A stretch of DNA of 64,000 nt from Yaniella halotolerans DSM 15476 (GTDB taxonomy: Bacteria; Actinomycetota; Actinomycetes; Actinomycetales; Micrococcaceae), in the NCBI RefSeq assembly GCF_000420805.1, contig NZ_ATVQ01000005.1, positions 1-64,000 of the forward strand, given 5' to 3'. Positions 55,655 through 64,000 of the stretch are shown here, piece by piece. Position 1 is the first letter of the stretch. Every line of letters starts with the position of its first letter. The notes under the pieces were generated by a model. The model ran no database searches, was not told the DNA's origin, and saw only the letters and a list, made by a program, of their open reading frames with translations. The translations under genes were made by a program, and so were the position numbers.

Positions 55655-58578
55655 CCCGCCGTCTCCTACTGATTACCCATTCCTATTCGCCAGAATCTAC
55701 CGCACCTCAACGACGGTGGAAGAAATTTCTGGCCGGGCTTTATGACGCCGGGTGGAGCGTTGAAGTTCTTACCCCACCGGCAGATCCTCGCTACGTTGAT
55801 GAAGCTCAAGATCCTGAGCCCTACGTGACCATCCGTAGAACACCGCACGTAAGTTCATTACCGGATAGTCGGGCAGGACGACTTGCCAAAGCAGTTATCC
55901 ATGCAGCAACCTCTGTGCCACTGGCCCTAAGAGAAGATGCTGACGTAGTTGTGGCAACCGTACCTGCGCTCCCGAATTTGGTCGCAGGTCGGATCATCGC
56001 CTGGATCAAAGGTGTGCCTTACGTGGTGGAAATGCGTGATGCTTGGCCGGACCTGATTTTCGAGTCAGAAAGCGGGGGGAAATTTTTCGGCACGCTGGTC
56101 GCTGAAGTCATAACCCGCATTCAACGCTCCGCAGATCAGCTCATCACCGTAACCAACGGTTTCGCAGCCACACTCGAACAGCGCGATATGCCTCCGATTG
56201 AAGTGATTTCCAATAGCCGGGCGATAGAACAGATGCCGCAGCTTGAGGCACGAAAACGCTCAGTTGGGCAGCTCAATGTGCTGTATTTGGGCAACCACGG
56301 TGAGTCACAACAACTCGAACTGATTATTGAGGCGGCTAGGATTGCCCGCCAGCAAAATCCAAATATTTCGGTCCGGTTTGTGGGGGAGGGGACCCAGAAG
56401 GCGAATCTCGAGATACTGAACGCTCAAGCGGGTCATCCGGTAGCCATACTGCCTGCTTCCTATGGTGAAGCGACACTTCAGCACTATCGGTGGGCTGACA
56501 CCTGTCTGGTGACACTACGTTCTGACTGGGCAAGTTTTGCACACACAGTTCCCTCCAAGACATATGAACTACTGTCTTATGGAAAACACATAACAGGCAT
56601 TGTCTGTGGTGAAGCAGCAAGCATACTGAACCAAGCAGGGGAACACGCCATCGTCGAGGATGATGCCCAGGCCCTCGCTGAAACCTGGTTAGGCTTAGCT
56701 ACAAACCCACACTCAACACCGACACAGGAAAATGCACGTGCATGGGTGTCAGCCCATGCATCCGATACGGCACAAATTGAGAAACTGGACTCAGTCTTGA
56801 AACGAAACGCCCCAGCACGCAAGACCACGGGATTGTTGCAGCGTTCCACAACCGCTGCTTCAATCTCTACTACGGCTGCGCTTGAACATCTCAAAAACAA
56901 CCGTGCGCTCTTTGGTCTCCTTGTGCTCCGTCGGTTGCCTCAGAATTTGCGCGAACCTATAGCAAACGCCGCATCCAAATTGCGCGGAGGCCCGCTGGAT
57001 ACGCTCTCCGCTGTAGGCAAGGCTGTTTCGGGTCGCAATGTTGAACTGATCGATCAAGCGAAAGAACTCCTGGGACAACGTGGCGCGGATCGAAAAATCG
57101 TAGACTACGCCCGAGTCTTTATTGCACTTGGTGATCGTGATACTGCTGAATGGCTACTCGACAGAGTGAAACCAAATACCAAAGGTCTCCAGGCCGCGCG
57201 TGCTTGGACCGCCTGGACCTCCGGCAGCATGGTCGAAGCCGTTGAGCTAATGACAACAGCAAAGCGTGAACGAAAGACAGTAGAACGCTGGTCTTCCGAA
57301 CTTGAAAGCTTCCAAGGCGCCAAGCCACTGCTCGATTCTGTAAGCACGTATCATCCGGTCAAGAATCGTGTATTGCACGTACTGACTAATTCGCTGCCAC
57401 ATACCCCATCTGGCTATGCGCAGCGTTCACATTCCATCATGCTGGCGCTCCGGGACCGAGGGTGGGACGTATCTGCGGTGACACGGATCGGTTGGCCGAT
57501 TACTACCGGAGCGCTTCTTGCAGAATCCCGAGACGAGGTAGAAGGCATTGGGTATCAGCGGCTTCTACCGTCACAACTGGCGATGCACTTTGGTGACCGC
57601 ATCCAACAGAACGCCGAGATGCTGTTGGAATATGTACTAAAGTGCCGCCCAGCTATGCTGCATACAACTACTCACTGGACGAATGCGATCGTTGTTGAAG
57701 CGGTGGCCAACGCCGTTGGCATCCCGTGGGTTTATGAAGTACGGGGACAACTCGCAGATACTTGGGCTTCGACCCGAGGTGATGATGCTGTCGAATCTGA
57801 TTACTACCAACTCTTCCAGGCCCGTGAGCAAGAAGCCACATTGGCTGCAGACGGACTCGTTACATTGGGCGAGCAGATGCAGAAGAACCTGGTTGATTTC
57901 GGTGCAAATGATAGCGATATCGTGTTGTCTCCAAATGCAGTGGGTGGACAATTCTTAGAAGAACCAGGTGAGACTCGAGACGCTCGAGTCTCGCTCGGCT
58001 TGGACCCGGATCTTGAGTATGTCGGTACAATCAGTTCGTTGGTGCCATACGAAGGTTTGGAAACAGTTGTAGAAGCTGCAGCGCTGCTGATGCCAGAACG
58101 TCCGAACCTTCGGTTGTTGATCGTTGGAGATGGCACAGCACTCCCGAACATCCTTGCCACTGCTCGAAAACTGGGCATTGCCGATCGTCTAATTGCTCCG
58201 GGGCGTGTTGATCGAGAGCAATCTCACCTGTACCACCAGGCGTTGGACATATTTGTCGTGCCACGAGTATCCACCCAGGTTACGCGCATGGTTACGCCGA
58301 TGAAATCTGTGGAGGCTTCAGCCAGCGCAAAGCCAGTCATCGCATCGGACCTGCCGGCTCTATCAGAACTCGTGAATCACAATAAAACTGGATTGTTAGT
58401 GTCCGTTGAAGATACCGGTGCTTGGGCTGAAGCAATCAATGGGTTGCTAGACAACCCCGCAAGAGCTGCTGCTATGGGGAAGGCGGGTCGCGAGTGGGTA
58501 TTAACTGAGCGAACGTGGGAAGCGAACGCCGAAAAATATGATCGGCTCTACCGTAGTATTCTGTCCCCGGAACACTAA
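55651..58578 (+). CDS. Tandem double GT4-family glycosyltransferase
   Basis: A 975-residue cytoplasmic protein with two GT-B enzymes in one chain. Unit one (1-390) opens with RRLLLITHSYSPESTAPQRR, shows YVVEMRDAWPDLIFESESGG and ends with the donor site SFAHTVPSKTYELLSYGKHI. A helical linker of about 170 residues with repeat-like helices follows. Unit two (about 590-975) has HVLTNSLPHTPSGYAQRSHS, PWVYEVRGQLADTWASTRGD and the GT4 donor region MKSVEASASAKPVIASDLPA. Such fusions can add two alternating sugars. Start GTG at 55651 overlaps the LCP stop. Confidence 0.85.
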   Translation: MTRRLLLITHSYSPESTAPQRRWKKFLAGLYDAGWSVEVLTPPADPRYVDEAQDPEPYVTIRRTPHVSSLPDSRAGRLAKAVIHAATSVPLALREDADVVVATVPALPNLVAGRIIAWIKGVPYVVEMRDAWPDLIFESESGGKFFGTLVAEVITRIQRSADQLITVTNGFAATLEQRDMPPIEVISNSRAIEQMPQLEARKRSVGQLNVLYLGNHGESQQLELIIEAARIARQQNPNISVRFVGEGTQKANLEILNAQAGHPVAILPASYGEATLQHYRWADTCLVTLRSDWASFAHTVPSKTYELLSYGKHITGIVCGEAASILNQAGEHAIVEDDAQALAETWLGLATNPHSTPTQENARAWVSAHASDTAQIEKLDSVLKRNAPARKTTGLLQRSTTAASISTTAALEHLKNNRALFGLLVLRRLPQNLREPIANAASKLRGGPLDTLSAVGKAVSGRNVELIDQAKELLGQRGADRKIVDYARVFIALGDRDTAEWLLDRVKPNTKGLQAARAWTAWTSGSMVEAVELMTTAKRERKTVERWSSELESFQGAKPLLDSVSTYHPVKNRVLHVLTNSLPHTPSGYAQRSHSIMLALRDRGWDVSAVTRIGWPITTGALLAESRDEVEGIGYQRLLPSQLAMHFGDRIQQNAEMLLEYVLKCRPAMLHTTTHWTNAIVVEAVANAVGIPWVYEVRGQLADTWASTRGDDAVESDYYQLFQAREQEATLAADGLVTLGEQMQKNLVDFGANDSDIVLSPNAVGGQFLEEPGETRDARVSLGLDPDLEYVGTISSLVPYEGLETVVEAAALLMPERPNLRLLIVGDGTALPNILATARKLGIADRLIAPGRVDREQSHLYHQALDIFVVPRVSTQVTRMVTPMKSVEASASAKPVIASDLPALSELVNHNKTGLLVSVEDTGAWAEAINGLLDNPARAAAMGKAGREWVLTERTWEANAEKYDRLYRSILSPEH

Positions 58579-58620
58579 ATTGTTGGGTCAGGGGGTTATG
58601 CGCGATTACTTTGAGCGCTT

Positions 58621-58649
58621 TTGACTTATAATAGACTGCTGAATAATTT
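58621..58649 (+). promoter_or_regulatory. Possible promoter of the wecC-like gene
   Basis: TTGACT (58621-58626), 17 bases, TAATTT (58644-58649). A TATAAT at 58627-58632 overlaps but lacks a good -35. The leader before the 58711 ATG would be about 55 bases. Confidence 0.4.
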
Positions 58650-58710
58650 TAAAGACTTGCTGATACCGCCAGCGAGTAGGTATCAACCCGTGCCGTGTGA
58701 AGGATAGTGA

Positions 58711-59964
58711 ATGTCGACCATTTCTAGTGTTGCCGTGATCGGACTCGGCTATATCGGTTTACCGACTGCCGCGATTTTGGCTGATAACGGTCTACGTGTC
58801 TACGGCGTTGATGTGAATCAGCAGGCTGTGGATGCGATCAATGCTGGTGCTGTGCCGTTCGTTGAACCTGAACTCGGTGATTTCGTAGCTCGCACGGTCA
58901 AGGCGGGGGCGTTGACGGCCTCAACGGAGACGCCTGCTGCTGATGCCTATATTGTGGCGGTGCCGACCCCGTTTTTCGCGGATAAGACCCCGGACTTGTC
59001 GTATATTGAAGCCGCTGGCCGTACCCTCGCGGCCCAGTTGTCGGGTGATGAGCTGGTGATTCTGGAATCGACGTCACCGCCGGGGGCTACGGATCGTTTG
59101 GCCGAAGTCATTCATGCAGAACGCCCGGATTTGGCGGAGCAGGGCACCTTGCAGTTTGCCCATGCCCCAGAGCGGGTGTTGCCGGGCCAGGTGATGCGTG
59201 AGCTGGTGACCAATGACCGCATTATTGGTGGTTCCACCCCCGAAGCTGCTGAGCGTGCCGTGGAATTGTACCGGAGCTTCTGTGAAGCCGAACTGGTGAC
59301 CACGAATACTCGGACTGCTGAGATGTCGAAGTTGGTGGAGAACTCCTTCCGGGATGTCAATATTGCCTTTGCTAATGAGCTGTCGATGATCAGTGATGAA
59401 ATTGGTGTGGACGTGTGGGAAGTCATTGAACTGGCCAACCGCCACCCACGGGTGAATATTCTGCAGCCTGGTCCCGGTGTGGGTGGCCATTGTATTGCGG
59501 TGGATCCGTGGTTTATTGTGGCCGCGGCCCCGGATACGGCCACGATTATTCGTAGCGCGCGGGAGATTAATGATGCTAAGCCCCAGTGGGTCGTGGACCA
59601 GGTGAAAGCTGCCGCCTTTGATGTGCAACAGGAAACTGGCCGCGCCCCGGTTGTGGCCACCCTTGGGTTGGCGTTTAAACCGAATATTGACGACTTGCGC
59701 GAGTCGCCGGCATTGAATATCACGGAGGCGCTGTCGGATCAGTTCACTGAGTCGAAGATTCTCAGCGTGGAACCCCACGTCGACGAACTACCGGCTCGGT
59801 TGCAGAACCGGAACAATCTCACTTTGACCCCGGTAGATGAAGCCATTGAACAAGCTGACATTATCGTCCTGCTCGTGGATCACGCTGCCTTTGCTGATCT
59901 GGGCGAATCCGCCTATACGAAACGCGTCATCGACACCCGCGGCCAATGGCGCAGCGACAAGTAG
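58711..59964 (+). CDS. wecC: UDP-N-acetyl-D-mannosamine dehydrogenase (WecC-like)
   Basis: Oxidises UDP-ManNAc to UDP-ManNAcA. The 417 residues have VAVIGLGYIGLPTAAILADN, the PTPFFADKTPDLSYIEAA block, ESTSPPGATDRLAEVI, HAPERVLPGQVMRELV, EMSKLVENSFRDVNIAFANE and the catalytic cysteine in GPGVGGHCIAVDPWFIV, a WecC-type signature. C-terminal domain: LGLAFKPNIDDLRESPAL. No matching 2-epimerase (wecB) is in the window. Its codon use is more GC-rich at third positions than the flanking glycosyltransferases. Confidence 0.9.
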   Translation: MSTISSVAVIGLGYIGLPTAAILADNGLRVYGVDVNQQAVDAINAGAVPFVEPELGDFVARTVKAGALTASTETPAADAYIVAVPTPFFADKTPDLSYIEAAGRTLAAQLSGDELVILESTSPPGATDRLAEVIHAERPDLAEQGTLQFAHAPERVLPGQVMRELVTNDRIIGGSTPEAAERAVELYRSFCEAELVTTNTRTAEMSKLVENSFRDVNIAFANELSMISDEIGVDVWEVIELANRHPRVNILQPGPGVGGHCIAVDPWFIVAAAPDTATIIRSAREINDAKPQWVVDQVKAAAFDVQQETGRAPVVATLGLAFKPNIDDLRESPALNITEALSDQFTESKILSVEPHVDELPARLQNRNNLTLTPVDEAIEQADIIVLLVDHAAFADLGESAYTKRVIDTRGQWRSDK

Positions 59965-59975
59965 AGTACTTGAAT

Positions 59976-60335
59976 ATGACCAAGAATCTTGAAGAAGCAA
60001 GTGTCGATGTCCTTCAACAACGTTTACTAGAAGAAATCGAATCTCAGCAGCGCTTGCAAGACGAACTCAAGACCGCCTTGGAAAGTGAACGCAACCTTCG
60101 TTTAGAAAATGACCTGCTGTGGGCATATTTACAGCGAAAATATCCTGCGCGTGTTGATGACGCTCGGGGCCTCTTGTCGCGATTAGTAGAAGGCGGCGAC
60201 CTCTCAGCTGAAGTCCAGGATGGCAAGCAGGCCAGAGGAACACAACGTACGCTGAAGCAAAAGGTCCGAGGAAGACTCGGAAAATTGCCAGGAGTCCATC
60301 GTACCTATCACGGAATTAAGAACATCGGAAAATAA
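59976..60335 (+). CDS. Small coiled-coil protein of the glycan cluster
   Basis: A 119-residue protein without a known family. Residues 5-55 form a heptad-rich coiled coil (VLQQRLLEEIESQQRLQDEL, then KTALESERNLRLENDLLWA). The C-terminal 30 residues are strongly basic (KQKVRGRLGKLPGVHRTYHG). The same coiled-coil plus basic-segment combination appears at the N-terminus of the glycosyltransferase-like protein at 44138-45190. It may tether or organise the glycosyltransferases. Start ATG at 59976, 11 bases after wecC. Confidence 0.7.
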   Translation: MTKNLEEASVDVLQQRLLEEIESQQRLQDELKTALESERNLRLENDLLWAYLQRKYPARVDDARGLLSRLVEGGDLSAEVQDGKQARGTQRTLKQKVRGRLGKLPGVHRTYHGIKNIGK

Positions 60336-60378
60336 CTAGTAGTCGTCGTCATCGCAGCTTACAGAAGGTGTTTCATTA

Positions 60379-63072
60379 ATGGCTCTGGCTCCTAAACAGT
60401 CGTCTCGCCGATTCGACGTCTTACAGAAGCGCCTCGATGAACTTGTTCAGCAGCAGCGTCATCGTAAACAACGTGAGATCAGCTATCGAAGTCTCGATAA
60501 ATTCGATCCGATAGAACAAATTACGGCGGTTAAATCTAAACCTGTCAGTGATCGCCTCCAGTATGCTTTTACAGCACCTGCAGGCGACGAGCTGCGTGCA
60601 GCCATGCTCGAACAGATTGCCGAGCTTCCCCCGACAAGTAGTGGAATTGCCACTAAGCCGTTTAACACCAAGATCGGGATCATCTCTGATCTCTTCTTGT
60701 TCAAGAGTTTTGACGGTTTGGCTGACTTCTACCCAATATATCCTGGCAACTATGAGCAACATGCTGACATTGATATCTTGCTACTGGTCTCTACGTGGCG
60801 TGGTGTCGATGATATATCTTGGAAAGGTGTCACAACTAAGCGCAGTGAGAAGCGAGCGTTGCTGTTTGACGAAATACTGCCGTTTTACCGGACGCTTGAT
60901 ATTCCCATTGTCTTTTATTCCAAAGAAGATCCACCGAACTACAATCATTTTCTACCATTTGCTCAGCAGGCCGACTACATATTCACTTCCGCAGCTGAAA
61001 TGATTCCGAAGTATCAAGAAGACTGCCCCGAAGCTCGCTTAGTCGATGTGCTTCCGTTCGGTGTGAATCCAAAGAATCACTCTCCGATTGGGAGCCGGCA
61101 AGGCACTATTAATTCGATTGTGCCCTTCGCTGGTTCATGGTTCAACCACAAATATGACGACAGAAGTCGTTGGGGCGGGGACATCTTAGATGCGGTAAAT
61201 GCTTCAAACGACTACAACTTGCTGGTCTTTGATCGTAACTCGCACTTGAACGATTCGAGATACCGATTTCCGAATCGATTTGCACATTCCATCACACCGG
61301 CGATTGACCATCAGTCGCTCTTAGACATACAACGAATCGCAGACATCAGCGTCAATTTGAACTCGGTACAGAACTCTTCATCGATGTTCGCCAATCGAGC
61401 TATCGAATTGCAAGCCCAAGGCACGTTTGTTCTGAGCAACTATAACGTTGGATTGAACTCTCGTTATCCGCACGTTCATCTAAGCAACGGTTTTACCGAT
61501 ACATTGGCTGCTTTAGATTGCCTAACAGAAAGTGAAATTCGGGAAATCCAAGCGGATGGAATTCGAACTGTCTTTTCCAACGATCTAGCAATCATGCGCA
61601 TTGCAAAAATTATTCAAACTGTTGGTTTAAAAGCTGCAGTATCAGAACCACGCGTCGTGATTGTTGCACAGGACTACGATGAACAGCTTGCCCGAGATCT
61701 ATCCCAACAGACTTATGGAAATATTGTTGATGTTCTTGAAGCTTCGGTTGATCATCCCACCAAAACCCCAGTTGAGCATGCAGAAATCCTCGTCCACGTA
61801 GACACGCAACATGAGTATGCTCCCACACATGTTGAAGATCTCGTCAACGCTTTCCGCTACACGGATGCCAAAACAGTCAGTAAAATTGATCGAAGCTCGC
61901 AAGTTAGCTTGGACACCCGCCGACATTCATATTCGGAAGTTGAAAAGTTCCAAGGACTGGGAGCTGAGTTTGTTGGTGAATTAGCAAACGATGTGATCCC
62001 TCGGCCTGGATATTGGGTTGATGAAATCGGGGTCAGTCGCAGAGATGGTGCCATAACAGCGGTGAGCAAACAAGGCACGCCCCAAAACCCCGCCGTTTTG
62101 TCTGTCGTCGTGCCCATTTACAATAACGGGCCGCATCTACTCCACAAGTGCATGGCCTCGCTTCGTCGGTCAAGTATCTTCGACCAGATGGAGATTGTGC
62201 TCGTGGATGACGGATCTACCGACATTGAGACGATAGAAGCGGTTAATAAGCTTGAACGCGAGTTACGCTGTGTCAAGGTTCATCGGTTTGACCAGGGAGG
62301 TTCAGGCAGCGCGTCGCGGCCTCGGAATAAGGGACTCGAACTTGCCTCGTGTGACCATGTCACGTACCTGGACCCCGATAACGAGGCTCTCAATGATGCC
62401 TACGTGAAGCTACTACATACCGTTATCGAGTCCGGAGTAGATTTTGCAGTAGGGGACATGACTCGTTGGCGCGGTGCTAATAGTGCCGTGAAGTATACGA
62501 AATTCTTGCAAACCCGGTTGGGGCTGGATGGCCATATTGGTCTTGGTGGGCGAGAAGCTTTAGTAGACATGCAATTTATGCCGATCAGTATTCAGGCCCT
62601 TGTCGCTCGGACAGACTGGTTACGAAGCACCGGTATCAACCAACCGATTGGTGCAGTAGGCCAGGATTCTTACTTTTTCCAACAGATGCTGTACTATGCT
62701 GACAAATTCGCCATTGTGAAAACCCCAGTGCACACTTATTATGCCCAGGTAGAAAATTCGGTGGTCAACACAGTTAATGCCAAGTTTTTCGATAAGTATC
62801 TTCCACTTGAGCGTGCTCGGAGCGAATGGCTGGTTGAAGTCGGCCTGCTGGATGCATATCGGCAGACTCGAATGGAAACGTTTTTTACCGGATGGTACCT
62901 GCGTAAATTAGCGGATGTTCCATTCGACCAGCGGTCGCAGGCGATCGCGACAATTGCCAAGCTTGGGAAAATGTATGGCGATCATGAGTGGGAGTCTGAG
63001 GAAGCTCAAGACTTCTGGAACGCCACTATCTCGGAACTGGAACCGTATAGCGTGAGTGGAGATAACGAGTGA
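60379..63072 (+). CDS. Two-domain glycosyltransferase (CgeB-like plus GT2)
   Basis: An 897-residue cytoplasmic protein. A short coiled-coil head (FDVLQKRLDELVQQQRHRKQ) precedes a GT-B/CgeB-like domain (about 95-440: IGIISDLFLFKSFDGLADFY, VFYSKEDPPNYNHFLPFAQQ, ADISVNLNSVQNSSSMFANR). From about 570 there is a family-2 GT-A domain: LSVVVPIYNNGPHLLHKCMA, IVLVDDGSTD, GSGSASRPRNKGLELA and YLDPDNEALND (DxD-type metal site). A helical end follows. It should add at least one sugar from a nucleotide donor. The stop overlaps the next gene by one base. Confidence 0.85.
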   Translation: MALAPKQSSRRFDVLQKRLDELVQQQRHRKQREISYRSLDKFDPIEQITAVKSKPVSDRLQYAFTAPAGDELRAAMLEQIAELPPTSSGIATKPFNTKIGIISDLFLFKSFDGLADFYPIYPGNYEQHADIDILLLVSTWRGVDDISWKGVTTKRSEKRALLFDEILPFYRTLDIPIVFYSKEDPPNYNHFLPFAQQADYIFTSAAEMIPKYQEDCPEARLVDVLPFGVNPKNHSPIGSRQGTINSIVPFAGSWFNHKYDDRSRWGGDILDAVNASNDYNLLVFDRNSHLNDSRYRFPNRFAHSITPAIDHQSLLDIQRIADISVNLNSVQNSSSMFANRAIELQAQGTFVLSNYNVGLNSRYPHVHLSNGFTDTLAALDCLTESEIREIQADGIRTVFSNDLAIMRIAKIIQTVGLKAAVSEPRVVIVAQDYDEQLARDLSQQTYGNIVDVLEASVDHPTKTPVEHAEILVHVDTQHEYAPTHVEDLVNAFRYTDAKTVSKIDRSSQVSLDTRRHSYSEVEKFQGLGAEFVGELANDVIPRPGYWVDEIGVSRRDGAITAVSKQGTPQNPAVLSVVVPIYNNGPHLLHKCMASLRRSSIFDQMEIVLVDDGSTDIETIEAVNKLERELRCVKVHRFDQGGSGSASRPRNKGLELASCDHVTYLDPDNEALNDAYVKLLHTVIESGVDFAVGDMTRWRGANSAVKYTKFLQTRLGLDGHIGLGGREALVDMQFMPISIQALVARTDWLRSTGINQPIGAVGQDSYFFQQMLYYADKFAIVKTPVHTYYAQVENSVVNTVNAKFFDKYLPLERARSEWLVEVGLLDAYRQTRMETFFTGWYLRKLADVPFDQRSQAIATIAKLGKMYGDHEWESEEAQDFWNATISELEPYSVSGDNE

Positions 63073-64000
63073 TGGCGCATCAGGGCTGGCAACGGCAATA
63101 TCTTGCTGCACTTTTAGCCTCCAAACAACATACGGTCCGGGGCTTTGAAACTGTAGACTTTTTTATATCCATTGCCTCAGAAGATCGAAATGGTGTTCAA
63201 GAGTTACTGTTGCATCGTCTTATTCCCCGAATCCAGACGATCTCGGCAGCCCTAGCGTTAATAGACTCCTTACGTGCTACCGGATGGGACAGTTATGCGC
63301 CACGTATCTTGGCGAGAATTTCAGATACAGAAGCTGTCACTAGAGAACAACCAGAACTGGCTGAGTATTTTCAAAAGCTGCGGGAAAGCCGTGGATACAC
63401 TACCTACTCTATTAAAGACTGGCGTTTACTGAGTGACGACACTAATGTGAAATTTTCTGGCGCTCCTGTGTGGGCCGATAACACCACATCGATTTCCGAG
63501 GTACTTCCCGGATTCGATGAGCAGAGCTTAGGGGTCGATGAAGTCGACAGTATTCTGCAGCATCTTTTTGAAGCGGATATTCGTCTCTTCCAATTGGGCA
63601 TCATAATATTCTCAGGTGCCCAGCATGAGTGGGCAGCTGTCCTACATAACGTTACTTATGTCCCATACTTGGAAATAGATACCGCGCCCAAGCCAGAAGT
63701 CGATGAACTTATCGAGCACAGCCCTGCCACTCTATGGGCGCCACATTGGCAGATTCGTATTGCGCCAGATAGGCTTCAGCATTGGCGAACATATGAAGCG
63801 CATATGGCGCAAGATCTTCAGGGATTAGGAACAGCAACGATCCATGATCAGGTCAGCATACTGCTGGCTCTTTCAGGAATACTCAGAGAGGGTATCAGTT
63901 TATCCCCTATCGACGCAGGACTGGTCGAAGCACAATTCTCGTCGCATCCTATTTGGGGATTTCGTAACCGTGAGTTCTCGGCTGCAAGAACGTCCTTCCA
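63072..64000 (+). CDS. Unknown protein of the glycan cluster, cut by the right edge
   Basis: An ATG at 63072 shares its A with the stop of the preceding gene (TGATG), and the frame stays open for at least 309 codons to the edge. The protein starts MAHQGWQRQYLAALLASKQH. It has no signal peptide or clear motif in the visible part; Trp-rich stretches (HSPATLWAPHWQIR, SHPIWGFRN) stand out. The coupling suggests it belongs to the same polymer pathway. Function unknown. Confidence 0.7.
   Translation, partial: MAHQGWQRQYLAALLASKQHTVRGFETVDFFISIASEDRNGVQELLLHRLIPRIQTISAALALIDSLRATGWDSYAPRILARISDTEAVTREQPELAEYFQKLRESRGYTTYSIKDWRLLSDDTNVKFSGAPVWADNTTSISEVLPGFDEQSLGVDEVDSILQHLFEADIRLFQLGIIIFSGAQHEWAAVLHNVTYVPYLEIDTAPKPEVDELIEHSPATLWAPHWQIRIAPDRLQHWRTYEAHMAQDLQGLGTATIHDQVSILLALSGILREGISLSPIDAGLVEAQFSSHPIWGFRNREFSAARTSF

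Noticed and set aside
59074-59778. Minus-strand open frame of 234 codons opposite the wecC-like gene
   Set aside because: A shadow of a GC-third-position-rich gene; low-complexity translation without motifs.

Overview
The window looks like the chromosome of an actinobacterium of the order Micrococcales, probably Micrococcaceae-like, with GC content by eye in the mid-50s. The evidence is the gene order (ilvD, ilvBNC, serA, leuB, FAH-gltX, IclR-leuCD, murA-plsC-gpsA-ddl-DUF3515, DAK2-recG-rsmD-coaD, yceD-rpmF-rnc-mutM), a cysteine-free ribosomal protein L32, an LCP-type cell-wall ligase, several starts that look leaderless, and an NdgR/LtbR-type regulator divergent from leuCD. Species cannot be named from this sequence alone.

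Layout. Positions 1-5,400 are a worn accessory stretch: the tail of an insertion-sequence transposase, a class A penicillin-binding protein (minus strand), a zinc-binding lipoprotein (ZnuA type) behind a Zur-like operator, and a broken IS3-family element where the rest of the zinc transporter would be expected. Positions 5,177-7,733 form a small islet bounded by an intact tRNA-Lys(CUU) gene and a direct repeat of its 3' half. It carries a RelE/HigB-HigA type toxin-antitoxin pair and an AadA-like nucleotidyltransferase, but no integrase.

Positions 7,900-13,400 hold ilvD and ilvBNC. ilvB is preceded by a nine-residue Leu-Val-Val-Val-Ile leader peptide and a terminator, a classic branched-chain amino acid attenuator that looks leaderless. 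Positions 13,500-18,400 hold a decayed Fic gene behind a perfect palindrome, an ArsR-AHSA1 operon plus a second AHSA1 gene, a DUF4870 membrane protein, a carboxymuconolactone decarboxylase-like protein and an FAD-linked glycolate/lactate oxidase. Positions 18,500-34,800 resume housekeeping: serA, metG, leuB, ilvE, FAH, gltX, a HAD phosphatase with no normal start codon, tRNA-Gln and tRNA-Glu, an AT-rich two-gene RelA/SpoT module, thiL, the IclR regulator, leuCD, murA and plsC. This continues into gpsA, ddl, DUF3515, DAK2, recG, rsmD and coaD (to 42,023).

From 42,032 the window is dominated by surface polysaccharide genes. The first block (42,032-51,660) has two glycosyltransferase-like proteins, four enzymes matching the WbpA/WbpB/WbpE/WbpD route to UDP-2,3-diacetamido-2,3-dideoxy-glucuronic acid, and a secreted PGRP-type amidase. 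It splits coaD from yceD-rpmF-rnc-mutM, which are usually close together. After mutM a second block (54,572 to the right edge) has an LCP ligase, a 975-residue double glycosyltransferase, a WecC-like UDP-ManNAc dehydrogenase, a small coiled-coil protein, an 897-residue glycosyltransferase and an open frame running off the edge. Together these suggest a uronic-acid-containing, teichuronic-acid-like wall polymer. The most notable signals are the RelA/SpoT module, the leaderless ilvB attenuator, the tRNA-Lys islet and the polysaccharide island.
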